Below are positions 10,839 to 22,470 of a stretch of DNA of 64,000 nucleotides, piece after piece (positions within the stretch are counted from its first letter, which is position 1; the number at the start of each line of letters is the position of its first letter). This stretch comes from Burkholderiales bacterium RIFCSPLOWO2_12_FULL_65_40. GTDB taxonomy: Bacteria > Pseudomonadota > Gammaproteobacteria > Burkholderiales > Burkholderiaceae_C. The stretch is taken from NCBI GenBank assembly GCA_001770955.1, contig MESL01000029.1, forward strand, positions 694 through 64,693, read 5' to 3'. Under the pieces are notes generated by a model that was not told the origin of the DNA, did not search any database, and was given only the letters and a program-made list of their open reading frames with translations. Both the position numbers and the translations under genes were made by a program.

Positions 10839-11101
10839 CCGTTGTCATCGGGTTTTCACGTATGTACACATATCATCAACGAATCAGAATCAAAACTTAC
10901 ACATAACTGAACAGCCCGTGCCCCCGGCTGTCCAGAATCCGGGGCCCCGAACACGCCTCGCACAAACCCATGGCCCCACGCCCCGGGTTTCATCCCAATG
11001 TTCGGCATCACCTCTTTTGTTCTATCGGTTGCCTTGTGGACGCCCGGAGCCTGCTCCCTGGCGAACGGGGCCATGCGCTGCGGCGCTCCCGGGGCTGCGC
11101 C

Positions 11102-13375
11102 ATGACCATGGCATCGCTTCCACTGGATGCGCCCTCGGCCGACATGGTTGCGGTGGGCAGCCCACAGGGCGTCGGACACCATCTTTTCTCGCGTTTTCGC
11201 ATCGGCACGCGCCTGGCGGCCATGATGGTGCTGGCGGCGCTGGTCAGCGCCTTGCTGGCCACCTCGGGCATCCAGGGCCTGGCGGCTTCCAACGAGAGCC
11301 TGCATGTGGTGTACGAGGACCGGATGAAGCCCGTGCGCACCCTGGGCCAGATCTCGCAGCTGATGCTGGCAAACCAGCACCAGTTGCAGATTGCACTGGC
11401 GCAAACGGCCAGCAGCCCGGCCCGAACCACCCTGCACCCGGACTTTGCCGGCAAGGCAGTGCGCGTCATCGAGACCAACATGGCGACCATCGACCAGCTG
11501 TGGTCCACCTATGCCGCCACCGCCAAAGGCCCGCTGGAGTCTGCACTGGCCGACCACTTTGCCCAGCGCCGCGAGCAGTACCTGCGGGACGCCGTCATGC
11601 CGACCCTGGCGGCCCTGCGCAACCTCGACTACCAGGACACCCAGCGCCTGGCCACCAAGGCGCGCCTGCTGTATGAGCGAGCCAGTCCGGAAGTCCAGGC
11701 GCTGATCGACCTGCAATTCGACCGCGCCCATGCGGAATACGCCTCGGGCGTGCAGCGCTACGAGCAAACCCGCAGCCTGGCCGTGGGCGCACTGGTGCTC
11801 TCCATGGTCGTGCTGGGGTTTCTGGGGGTGATGCTGATCCGCTCCATCGTACGCCCGCTGCGCCAGGTGTCCCAGGTGTTCCACCACATTGCCGACGGCC
11901 GGCTGGACACACCCATCGTCGTGCAGGGGCAAGACGAAATCTGCGAAGTGCTGGCCGACCTGCAGGCGATGCAGCAGCGCCTGGCGGCCAACGAAGAAGC
12001 CATCTACCGGCTGGCCTACTACGACCCGCTGACAGACCTGCCCAACCGCCGCCTGCTGCGCGAGCGCATTCAGACGGCCCTGACGGCCAGCCGCGAGGAC
12101 GACCAGCACCGCGCGGTGCTGCTGCTCGACCTGGACCACTTCAAGGCCATCAACGACACCCTGGGCCACGAAGTGGGCGACCAATACCTGGTCGAGATGG
12201 CGCATCGGCTGCGCCAGACCGTGCAAGCCCCCCATGCCGTCGCGCGCATCGGCGGTGACGAGTTTGTCGTTCTGACCGATGCCCTTTCGACCGACGAGAC
12301 CGCCGCACTGGCACAGGCACAGGCGCTAGCACGCGACATCCTGTCCGCCGTGGCACAGCCCTGCCCGCTGGACGGGCAGATGTATTTCGGCAGCGCCAGC
12401 ATAGGCATCTGCCTGTTCCGGAACCACAACGCCAGCATCCAGGACCTGCTGCGGCGCGCCGATGCGGCCATGTACCAGGCCAAGAACGCAGGGCGCAATG
12501 CCCACTGCCTTTTTGACCCGTCCATGCAGGCCGAACTGGAAGCCCGCCGGGCGCTGGAAACCGCCCTGCGCAGCGCGATCGAGGCGGGGCAACTGCAACT
12601 GCACTACCAGGCCCAGGTGGGCGCCACAGGGCGGCCGGTGGGCGCCGAGGTGCTGCTGCGCTGGAACCACCCGGTGCACGGCAGTGTGTCACCTGCGCAG
12701 TTCATTCCCATCGCCGAGGCCACCGGCCTCATCCTGCCGATTGGCGCCTGGGTGCTGGAGCAGGCCTGCGCCCAGCTCAAGGCGTGGGAGCGCCACCCCC
12801 GCAACCGCCTGCTGGACCTGGCCGTCAACGTGAGTGCGCGGCAGTTTCGCCACCCCGACTTCGTCGCGCAGGTATGCCAGACCCTCACGCGGGCGGGCGC
12901 CAACCCGGCCCGGCTGGTGCTGGAGCTGACGGAAAGCCTGGTGCTCGACGACCTGGCCGACACGGTGTGCAAGATGCAGGCCCTGCAGCAGCGCGGCGTG
13001 CGCTTTGCGCTCGACGACTTCGGCACGGGCTACTCGTCCCTGGCGCAACTCAAGCGCCTGCCGCTGCACCACCTCAAGATCGACCGCAGCTTCGTGCAGG
13101 ACATCGTCAGCGCCCCCAGCGACGCCGCCATCGTGCAGACCATCATCGGCATGGCCCACAACCTCGGCCTGCGCGTGATTGCCGAGGGCGTGGAAACCCT
13201 GGCCCAGCGCCAGGCCCTGCTGAACCTGCAATGCCTGGTGTTCCAGGGCTACTTCTTCGGCAAGCCCTTGCCCATCGAGCGCTTCGATCAATGGCTCGAA
13301 CAGTCTCCCTATTCGTCCTTTCCCGCCGCAGCCAACGCCACGCCCGTGGCCCCACACCAAAGAGAGATCCCATGA
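11102..13375 (+). CDS. membrane GGDEF-EAL protein with four-helix-bundle sensor
   Basis: This is a bifunctional-type cyclic-di-GMP protein of 757 residues. It contains TM1 (about 33-55), a helical periplasmic domain resembling the chemoreceptor four-helix bundle, TM2 (about 228-250), HAMP (to about 300), GGDEF with an intact GGDEF motif near 383, and EAL with EVLLRW near 515. The GGDEF signature is canonical, so cyclase activity is plausible. The EVL form of the EAL motif occurs in active phosphodiesterases, and LDDFGTGYSSL and the downstream glutamate motif are present. It overlaps the next gene, a chemoreceptor with a homologous sensor, by four bases (ATGA). The start at 11102 is preferred over 10970 because the longer N-terminus looks non-coding. 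Confidence 0.9.
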   Translation: MTMASLPLDAPSADMVAVGSPQGVGHHLFSRFRIGTRLAAMMVLAALVSALLATSGIQGLAASNESLHVVYEDRMKPVRTLGQISQLMLANQHQLQIALAQTASSPARTTLHPDFAGKAVRVIETNMATIDQLWSTYAATAKGPLESALADHFAQRREQYLRDAVMPTLAALRNLDYQDTQRLATKARLLYERASPEVQALIDLQFDRAHAEYASGVQRYEQTRSLAVGALVLSMVVLGFLGVMLIRSIVRPLRQVSQVFHHIADGRLDTPIVVQGQDEICEVLADLQAMQQRLAANEEAIYRLAYYDPLTDLPNRRLLRERIQTALTASREDDQHRAVLLLDLDHFKAINDTLGHEVGDQYLVEMAHRLRQTVQAPHAVARIGGDEFVVLTDALSTDETAALAQAQALARDILSAVAQPCPLDGQMYFGSASIGICLFRNHNASIQDLLRRADAAMYQAKNAGRNAHCLFDPSMQAELEARRALETALRSAIEAGQLQLHYQAQVGATGRPVGAEVLLRWNHPVHGSVSPAQFIPIAEATGLILPIGAWVLEQACAQLKAWERHPRNRLLDLAVNVSARQFRHPDFVAQVCQTLTRAGANPARLVLELTESLVLDDLADTVCKMQALQQRGVRFALDDFGTGYSSLAQLKRLPLHHLKIDRSFVQDIVSAPSDAAIVQTIIGMAHNLGLRVIAEGVETLAQRQALLNLQCLVFQGYFFGKPLPIERFDQWLEQSPYSSFPAAANATPVAPHQREIP

Positions 13376-14990
13376 ACCACTTCAAGATTTCCACCCGCGT
13401 CGCTGCCCTCGCAGGCCTGTTGTCACTGCTGCTTCTGGCGATAGGGGGGCTGGGCCTGTGGGGCATCGCCCAGTCCAACAAGGCCCTGCATTCCATGTTC
13501 GAAGACAACCTGGTGACCACGGGCGAGGTCAACAAGATCCAGGCCCTGCTGCTGGCCAACCGGCTGGCACTGGCGGTGGCCCTGGTCACCCCCGACGAGG
13601 CCACGATCAAGACCAGCACCGCCACGGTGGAGGCCAACATCGCAGCCATCACCCGCATCTGGGACGGTTATCTGGCACGCCCGCACAGCCCGCAGGAGGA
13701 GCAGCTGGCCAAGGCCTTCACCGAAAACCGAGGGCGTTTCGTGCGCGAAGGCCTGCTGCCCACCGTGGCGGCGCTGCGTGCGGGCGACATACCCACCGCC
13801 AGCCGACTCGTGGTCGAAAAGGTGCGCCCGCTGTACCAGCCGGTGGGAGAAGGCATTGACGCGCTGATCAAGCTGCAGTTCGACGGAGGCAAGGCGGCTT
13901 ACGAAAAGGGCGATGGCCAGTACCAGATGATCCGCGCCGCATCGGTGGCCGCCATCCTGTCGGGCCTGCTGTTCGCCACCCTGTTTGCCTTTGCGCTGGT
14001 GCGCGGCATTTCCCGTTCACTCGGCCATGCCATCGATGTGGCCGAAACCATTGCCAAGGGCGACCTCAGCCACCCCGTTCATGCCAATGGCAAAGACGAA
14101 GCCGCGCAGGTGCTGCACGCACTGGACGCCATGCAGAAGCAGCTGACCGGCATCGTCACCGACATCCGCGAAGGCAGTGAAAACGTGGCCAGCGCGTCCA
14201 GCCAGATCTTCACCGGCAACCACGACCTGGCCAGCCGCACCGAACAGCAGGCCAGCGCGCTGGAACAGACCGCAGCCGCCATGGAGCAGCTCAACGCCAC
14301 CGTGCAGCAAAACGCCGACAACTCGCGCCAGGCCCACCAGCTGGCCGCCAGTGCCAGCGCCGTGGCCACCCGCGGGGGCGAAGTGATGGGCCAGGTGGTG
14401 AGCACCATGCGCGAGATCCACACCTCCTCGGGCAAGATCGCCGACATCATCGGCGTGATCGACGGCATTGCCTTCCAGACCAACATCCTGGCGCTCAACG
14501 CGGCCGTGGAAGCGGCCCGCGCGGGCGAGCCCTGGCCGGGCGCTCGGCCGATGCCGCCAAGGAGATCAAGCAGCTGATCAGCTCCAGCGTGGAGCGCGTG
14601 GGCAAGGGCACCGAGCTGGTGAACACCGCAGGCCAGACCATGGAGGAAGCCGTGGCCGCCATCCAGCGCGTGACCACCCTCATGACCGATATCAGCGCCG
14701 CCAGCGCCGAGCAGAGCAGCGGCATGGGCCAGATCGGCGAGGCCGTGCAGCACCTCGATCAGACCACGCAGCAGAACGCCGCGCTGGTGGAGGAGTTGTC
14801 GGCCGCCGCGCGCAGCCTGCAAGACCAGGCCCGGCAGCAGGTGCGGACCATCGGCGTGTTCACGCTGGCGGGCGAAGCAGGACGCAGCCCGGCGCATGCG
14901 GACCCTGCGCATGCACCCGCGGGTCATGCGGCGCACGCTGCCCCAGGCCACCTGTCTTTGCGCCCCGCCCAGCCATTGCTGGCCGCTTGA
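13372..14990 (+). pseudogene. methyl-accepting chemotaxis protein, frameshifted by a 40-nt deletion
   Basis: The first 386 codons encode TM1, a periplasmic helical domain homologous to that of the upstream GGDEF-EAL protein, TM2 near 190-212, HAMP, and the first half of an MCP signalling domain up to NAAVEAARAGE. The reading frame then runs into PWPGARPMPPRRSSS and stops at 14577. The correct frame resumes as LAGRSADAAKEIKQLISSSV from about 14532 and continues to 14990. Compared with the family, about 14 codons encoding EQGRGFAVVAGEVRS at the signalling hairpin tip are missing and two bases replace them, a net loss of 40. The product could not bind CheA or CheW. Either the gene is a recent pseudogene or the assembly is wrong here. 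Confidence 0.88.
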
Positions 14991-14997
14991 CGCTGTC

Positions 14998-15036
14998 GCT
15001 GCGCAGGCGTCCGTGGCGCCTGCGCAGCCTTCTTGC
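14998..15036 (+). terminator. strong hairpin after the chemoreceptor gene
   Basis: GCTGCGCAGGCG (14998-15009) and CGCCTGCGCAGC (15017-15028) form a perfect 12-bp stem with a seven-base loop, followed by CTTCTTG. The T-run is poor, so termination is likely but not certain. Confidence 0.5.
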
Positions 15037-15163
15037 CCCCTGCTGAAAGTGCTCTAATGCGGCACACGGATGCCCCACGGCATTCATGCAGGAGACCGAA
15101 CTTGGACGCACGCACATCCCCCCCCTGCGCAGCCGCGCATGCCCTGCAGGCAGGAGGCCACTG

Positions 15164-15799
15164 ATGGACCTCAAGCCGCTCATCACCCTGCTGGCCATCG
15201 TCAATCCGCTGGCCATCGTGCCGTTTTTCATTCACTACACGCAGGGGTTTTCCGTTCCGCAACGCCAGCGCACCATTCGCACGGCCGCGTTCAGCGCCTT
15301 TTGCGTGATTGCGGCCTGCGCGCTGCTGGGGTTGCAGATTCTCGATTTTTTCAACATCTCGCTGCAGAGCTTCCAGGTGGGCGGCGGCATGCTGCTGCTC
15401 ATCAGCGCGATGAACATGCTCAATGCCCAGCCCGCCGAGGCCAAGGCGACGACGCATGAATTCGAGGAAGGCGCCGAGAAGGCCGCTGCCGGCGCCAGCA
15501 TTGCCGTGGTGCCGCTGACCATTCCACTGCTCACCGGCCCGGCCACCATGTCCACCGTGGTGATCTACGCCGACCGCGCCCAGACTTTCTGGCAGCACGC
15601 CGCCCTGGTGGGCTATGGCGTGGTGATTGCCGCCGCCACGGCGGTGTGCTTCTCGCTGGCCGAGCCGATTGCGCGCTTTCTGGGCAAGACCGGCATCAAC
15701 GTGATGACCCGGCTCATGGGCCTGATTCTGGCCGCGCTGGCGGTGGAGGTGATGGCCGAGGGCCTGAGCAAGCTGTTCCCGGTGCTGATGACGAGGTAA
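15164..15799 (+). CDS. MarC-family inner-membrane protein (UPF0056)
   Basis: This 211-residue protein has about six membrane segments. It begins MDLKPLITLLAIVNPLAIVP, the MarC-family opening with the NP motif in TM1, and has LTIPLLTGPATMST in the second half, the other family hallmark. The ATG at 15164 has an AGGAGG ribosome-binding site ten bases upstream, which decides the start. MarC proteins are widely conserved, and an early link to multiple antibiotic resistance was not upheld. The function is unknown. It is followed directly by creB and may be co-transcribed with it. Confidence 0.88.
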   Translation: MDLKPLITLLAIVNPLAIVPFFIHYTQGFSVPQRQRTIRTAAFSAFCVIAACALLGLQILDFFNISLQSFQVGGGMLLLISAMNMLNAQPAEAKATTHEFEEGAEKAAAGASIAVVPLTIPLLTGPATMSTVVIYADRAQTFWQHAALVGYGVVIAAATAVCFSLAEPIARFLGKTGINVMTRLMGLILAALAVEVMAEGLSKLFPVLMTR

Positions 15800-15804
15800 G
15801 TCCC

Positions 15805-16509
15805 TTGGCGCTGCATTCCCGGCTCTTGCTGCTGGAAGACGACCCGGCCATTGCCCGCACCGTGGCGTACGCGCTGGAGCGCGAAGGCCTGCAGGTGCTG
15901 CACAGCCTGCTGCTGCACGATGCACGCCAGCAGATGCGTGCCGAGGCCTTCGACCTGCTGGTGCTGGACGTGGGCCTGCCCGACGGCAGCGGCCTGGAAC
16001 TGCTGCGCGAACTGCGCCATGGCGGCGCCGCCGGGCTGCGCACCCGGGCGAGCACGCCGGTGCTGATGCTCAGCGCGCAGGGCGAGGAAATCGACCGCGT
16101 GCTGGGCCTGGAGCTGGGTGCAGACGACTACCTGGCCAAACCTTTCAGCCCGCGGGAGCTGGCCGCGCGCGTGAAGGCGCTGCTGCGCCGCGCCGCCGTT
16201 CAGGCACCGGCGCCTGCCCGTGGCGCCGCGTTGCAGGACGACCCTGTGGGCCAGCGCATCCACCTGCACGGCCAGCCGCTGGCCCTGACCCGGCGCGAGT
16301 ACCGCCTGCTGGCCTGCCTGCTCGCAGGCGCGGGCCGCATCCATGCACGCGACACGCTGCTGGCAGCCGCCTGGGGCAACGAGAGCGAAAGCACGGACCG
16401 CACGGTGGACACGCACATCAAGACCCTGCGCGCCAAGCTGCGCGAGGCCGACCCGGCGCGCGACTACATCAGCACACACCGGGGCATGGGCTATTGCCTG
16501 GATCTTTGA
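15805..16509 (+). CDS. creB: two-component response regulator, CreB-like (OmpR family)
   Basis: The 234-residue product has a receiver domain with EDD at 11-13, phospho-acceptor D55 (VLDVGLPDGSG) and conserved GADDYLAKPFSPREL. A winged-helix DNA-binding domain follows, with LTRREYRLLACLL and DRTVDTHIKTLRAKLREADP, and it ends THRGMGYCLDL. This is closely similar to E. coli CreB, whose C-terminus has the same DRTVDTHIKTLRAKLR and HRGMGYSL blocks. The start is TTG at 15805, preceded by GAGGTAAG, which overlaps the MarC-like stop. The cognate kinase creC follows 88 bases downstream. CreB in enterobacteria controls metabolic and peptidoglycan-stress genes. Confidence 0.85.
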   Translation: MALHSRLLLLEDDPAIARTVAYALEREGLQVLHSLLLHDARQQMRAEAFDLLVLDVGLPDGSGLELLRELRHGGAAGLRTRASTPVLMLSAQGEEIDRVLGLELGADDYLAKPFSPRELAARVKALLRRAAVQAPAPARGAALQDDPVGQRIHLHGQPLALTRREYRLLACLLAGAGRIHARDTLLAAAWGNESESTDRTVDTHIKTLRAKLREADPARDYISTHRGMGYCLDL

Positions 16510-16515
16510 TTTATG

Positions 16516-16575
16516 CATCAAATCGGCCTCCAGAGCTTATAGATAAAGCGCAAGCAGCTATGATTTTTGATAAAC
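16516..16575 (-). repeat. low-GC intergenic repeat, copy 3, between creB and creC
   Basis: Reverse-complemented, it reads CAAAAATCATAGCTGCTTGC then GCTTTATC, GGAGGCC and GATTTGAT, one of the most complete copies of the family. It separates creB from creC without an obvious terminator. Confidence 0.7.
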
Positions 16576-16597
16576 CTTAAGCCCTCATTGCTTCCCC

Positions 16598-18046
16598 ATG
16601 CGCCTTGGCATCCGCCTGCTGTTCGCGTTCTTCCTCATCAACGGCATCGCGGCCTTCTTCGTGCTGCGTGTGTTCACCGCCGAGATCAAGCCCAGCGTGC
16701 GCGAAGTGATGGAGGACATGATGGTGGACACCGCCAACCTGCTGGCCGAGCTGGCCAGCGATGACCTGGCGGCCGGGCGCCTGGCGCAGGGAGAAAGCAG
16801 CAGCGCATTTGCCCGCCAGGTGCGCAACTACGCCAGCCGCGCCGTGGACGCAGGCATCTGGGGCTTTGCCAAGCAGTCGCTCGACTACCGCATTTACGTC
16901 ACCGACGCCGCCGGGCGCGTGCTGTTCGACTCGGAGGGCCTGGCCGTGGGCCAGGACTTCTCGCAGTGGCGCGACGTGGCCCGCACCCTGCGCGGCGAGT
17001 ACGGTGCGCGCATGACCCGCGAGGTGCCGAGCGACGACACCAGCGGCGTCATGCATGTGGCAGCCCCGGTGCGTGTGCAGGGGCGCATCCTCGGCGTGCT
17101 GACGGTAGCCAAGCCAGTGCGCACGGTGCAGCGATTCATTGACCGGGCCGAGCGCAAGATACTGATGGGCGGCCTGCTGCTGCTGGCCCTGTCGGCCGCC
17201 GTGGGCGTGGCCGTGACGCTGTGGATGGTGTGGAACGTGCGCCGCCTGCGCGACTACGCCCTGAGTGTGCAGGGCCCCGTCGATGGCGAGCACGACACCC
17301 CCCCGGCCACCGCGCTGGCGGTACCCCAGGTGCCCGGCGAGCTGGGTGACCTGGCGCGCGCCATGGACCGCATGCGCGCCCGGCTGGAGGGGCGCGACTA
17401 CATCGAAGGCTATGTGCGCGCCCTCACCCACGAGCTCAAAAGCCCGGTGGCCGCCATCCGGGGCGCCGGCGAGTTGCTGCAGGACGACCTGCCCGCCGCA
17501 GACCGCGCCCAGTTCGCCACCCAGGTGGTGCAGCAGAGCGAGCGGCTGCAGCGCCTCATCGAACGCCTGCTGGAGTTGAGCAAACTGGAGCAGCGCCAGC
17601 ACGCCGAGGGCCACCGCCCGGTCGCCCTGCACGACTGCGCCCGCACCGCCATCGCGCACACCCAGGCGCGCGCGGCGCAGCGCGGCGTGGTGCTTGCCCT
17701 TGCGGGCCACGGCGCCAGCGGCCCGTGGGAGGCCGAACTCATCACCCTGGCGCTGACCAACCTGCTCGACAACGCGGTGGATTTTGCGCCCGAGGGCAGC
17801 ACCGTGCGGGTGGAACTCGACGGCCCGCGCGTGGCCGTCCAGGACAGCGGCCCCGGCGTGCCCGGCTACGCCCTGCCCCGCCTGGGCGAGCGCTTCTTCA
17901 CCACCGCCCGGCCCAATGGCGAGCGCAGCGGCTCCGGCCTGGGGCTGGCCATCGTGCGGCGCGTGATGGCGCTGCACGGCGGACGCATGGAGGTGCGCAA
18001 TACCGCACCGGGGCTGCGGGTGGAACTGGTGCTGCCGGAGGGATGA
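16598..18046 (+). CDS. creC: sensor histidine kinase, CreC-like
   Basis: The 482-residue membrane kinase begins MRLGIRLLFAFFLINGIAAF, with a long periplasmic domain (about 30-185) containing VYVTDAAGRVLFDSEG-like sequence and QYGAR-like EYGARMT, matching CreC. TM2 is near 186-208, followed by a HAMP-like linker and the phospho-acceptor H278 in ALTHELKSPVAAIRGAGELL. The ATPase domain has NLLDNAVDFAPEG, DSGPGVPGYALPRLGERF and SGLGLAIVRRV. It is paired with creB upstream. The next gene is convergent on the minus strand, and the two stops lie only seven bases apart. Confidence 0.87.
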   Translation: MRLGIRLLFAFFLINGIAAFFVLRVFTAEIKPSVREVMEDMMVDTANLLAELASDDLAAGRLAQGESSSAFARQVRNYASRAVDAGIWGFAKQSLDYRIYVTDAAGRVLFDSEGLAVGQDFSQWRDVARTLRGEYGARMTREVPSDDTSGVMHVAAPVRVQGRILGVLTVAKPVRTVQRFIDRAERKILMGGLLLLALSAAVGVAVTLWMVWNVRRLRDYALSVQGPVDGEHDTPPATALAVPQVPGELGDLARAMDRMRARLEGRDYIEGYVRALTHELKSPVAAIRGAGELLQDDLPAADRAQFATQVVQQSERLQRLIERLLELSKLEQRQHAEGHRPVALHDCARTAIAHTQARAAQRGVVLALAGHGASGPWEAELITLALTNLLDNAVDFAPEGSTVRVELDGPRVAVQDSGPGVPGYALPRLGERFFTTARPNGERSGSGLGLAIVRRVMALHGGRMEVRNTAPGLRVELVLPEG

Positions 18047-18053
18047 GCCCGCT

Positions 18054-19190
18054 CTACCAGTACTGGCGCAGGTAGTGCCACTCGAAGGCGCGCTTGGCCC
18101 AGTGAAAGAGGCGCGAGGGCGGCAGCACCACGTTGCGCCGGGGCGTGCGCCAGACCACCGTACCCTCGTCGAGCGCATCGATGATGCAGGCCAGCTCGGG
18201 CTCGAAACCCGCAGTCTGGGGCCGCCCGGCCAGGCCGGCGAGCAGGTTCTGCGCGGCCGCACGGGCCTGCAGGTCGGCCATGTGCGCCTGCTTCGGGCTC
18301 CAGTCGGGGCCGGGAAAGCTCCCGGAGTCGCCCACCACGTAGACATGCTCCCACCCGTCCACGCGGCACTGCGCATCGGCGCGCAGCAGACCGCCGGGGG
18401 AGCGCGGCAGATCGGTCTGGTCGAACCAGGCGTTGCCCGTCATGCCGGGCATGAACAGGATCAGATCGGCAGCGAATTCACCGCCCTCGGTGACCACCTT
18501 GCCGGCCTCGAAGCGCTGCATCTTGTGGCCCAGGTGGGTGCGGATGCCGCGCCGCGCCATCTCGGCCAGCAGGTGCTGCACCGCCTTGGCACCCAGGCGG
18601 TTGCCCGGCTCCTGGGTGGGGTTGAAGAACACCAGTTCGAAGCGATCGCGCCGACCTTCGCGGCGCAATTGCGTGTCGATACCGAACAGAAACTCGAACA
18701 TCGGCCCGCCGCGCACCGCCGTGGGTTCGTTGGGGTTGCCGGCAAAGCCCACGGCGATGGTCCCTCCCTGCAGGGCGCGCAACCGGTCGCGGATTTGCTC
18801 AGCCGCAGCGATACCTTCGCAGGGCGTGATGGCATGCTCGATGCCCGGCAGCTTTTTGATGAAGCGCCCGCCGGTGGCGATGACGAGCGCGTCATTCTGT
18901 ACGTCGCCAGCGGTGGTGAGCACCGTGCGCCCGCCGCCCTGCAGGCCGGTGACCTCGGCAGCAACGTGGCGCACGCGCATGCGCTCGAAGAACGGCGCCA
19001 GCGGCACGATGAGCTGCTCACGCGTGCGCAGGCCGCTCGGAATCCAGATGATGCCGGGCAGGTAGTGCAACTCGGCGCGCGGCGAGATGAGCGTGATCTC
19101 GGTCTGGCAGCCGCGTGCGCGGAGTTCGCGCACCGCAGACAGCGCGCCAAAGCCGCTGCCCAGCACGCTGATGCGAGCGCCTGCTTCCAC
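18054..19190 (-). CDS. FAD-dependent oxidoreductase, sulfide:quinone-reductase-like
   Basis: The 378-residue flavoprotein begins ARISVLGSGFGALSAVREL, a Rossmann FAD-binding motif, with a second dinucleotide region ATGGRFIKKLPG and the FAD-site motif VYVVGDSGSFPG near residue 290. It resembles SQR and NDH-2-type membrane-associated disulfide reductases. Cysteines occur at ITPCEG and ELACIID, near two of the three SQR redox positions. The segment that carries the middle SQR cysteine reads RGGPMFEFLFG here, with no cysteine. It may use another acceptor or act on polysulfide or thiol. It is the last gene of the operon headed by the RND adaptor and starts four bases before the DUF302 stop. Confidence 0.75.
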   Translation of the reverse strand: MEAGARISVLGSGFGALSAVRELRARGCQTEITLISPRAELHYLPGIIWIPSGLRTREQLIVPLAPFFERMRVRHVAAEVTGLQGGGRTVLTTAGDVQNDALVIATGGRFIKKLPGIEHAITPCEGIAAAEQIRDRLRALQGGTIAVGFAGNPNEPTAVRGGPMFEFLFGIDTQLRREGRRDRFELVFFNPTQEPGNRLGAKAVQHLLAEMARRGIRTHLGHKMQRFEAGKVVTEGGEFAADLILFMPGMTGNAWFDQTDLPRSPGGLLRADAQCRVDGWEHVYVVGDSGSFPGPDWSPKQAHMADLQARAAAQNLLAGLAGRPQTAGFEPELACIIDALDEGTVVWRTPRRNVVLPPSRLFHWAKRAFEWHYLRQYW

Positions 19191-19193
19191 CGC

Positions 19194-19607
19194 TCAGGCC
19201 CCCTGGCCACCCAGGGCCGCCACCACGCGAAGCACGGCGCCGCGGGCCTCTTCCAGCACCGTCTTGACGGCGGGGTCCTGGCTGGCGCTGGCGGCGAGGA
19301 TGACGCGCGGGTCCTGCAGCAACACGCGCGTCTGGCCAGGCGTGGCTTCATGTGCGCTGGCGCCGCAGGGCAGCAAGGCGGCAAGGTCGGGCTCGGCGGT
19401 GACCAGCGCGTGCGCCACCTTTGGGGAACACACGCCGAGCAGGCGCTGGGGCGCGCTGTCGATGCCGAGCTTGGCTTTCAGCGTGGCCTGCATGTCCACC
19501 TCGCTGACGATGCCCATCTGCTCGGCGGCCAGCGCCGCGCGCAGGGTTTCCACCGCCTGCGCAAGCGGCTGGGCAAGGGTGATGGCGAAGGCGTAGGGCG
19601 GGTTCAT
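19194..19607 (-). CDS. DUF302 domain protein
   Basis: The 137-residue cytoplasmic protein starts at the ATG at 19607 and reads MNPPYAFAITLAQPLAQAVE, the usual DUF302 opening beta-strand and helix. The family has a compact fold; its biochemical function is not established. DUF302 proteins often sit beside sulfur-oxidation and heavy-metal genes, which agrees with the SQR genes on both sides here. The sequence also contains VCSPKVAHALVTAEPDLAALLPC, the conserved central helix with a cysteine at each end. It is the sixth gene of the minus-strand operon. Confidence 0.8.
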   Translation of the reverse strand: MNPPYAFAITLAQPLAQAVETLRAALAAEQMGIVSEVDMQATLKAKLGIDSAPQRLLGVCSPKVAHALVTAEPDLAALLPCGASAHEATPGQTRVLLQDPRVILAASASQDPAVKTVLEEARGAVLRVVAALGGQGA

Positions 19608-19628
19608 GGGAGTCTCCGGTGGATACAT

Positions 19629-19683
19629 AAAAATGGTCGTTGGCGCTTATTCATCCAGCGCCCGCAGCTATTCAATTGAGAGC
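19629..19683 (-). repeat. low-GC intergenic repeat, copy 4, inside the SQR operon
   Basis: Reverse-complemented, it carries AATAGCTGCGGGCGCT then GATGAATAAGCGCC and a final ATTTTT, in family order. It lies in the gap between the sulfide:quinone reductase stop and the DUF302 start and has no obvious T-run terminator. Confidence 0.65.
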
Positions 19684-19698
19684 GTTCGTGCTTTCGCG

Positions 19699-22391
<2,693 letters not shown>

Positions 22392-22470
22392 GTCGTTTAC
22401 CTCCAACGCGCCCAGAGGGCCTTTACCCAATGCACCACATTCGCGCCGTGGCGCGCCCAGCAGGGACACA

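Noticed and set aside
18075-19679. A 534-codon plus-strand frame opposite the SQR-like and DUF302 genes
   Set aside because: It crosses two real genes on the other strand and shows no motif.
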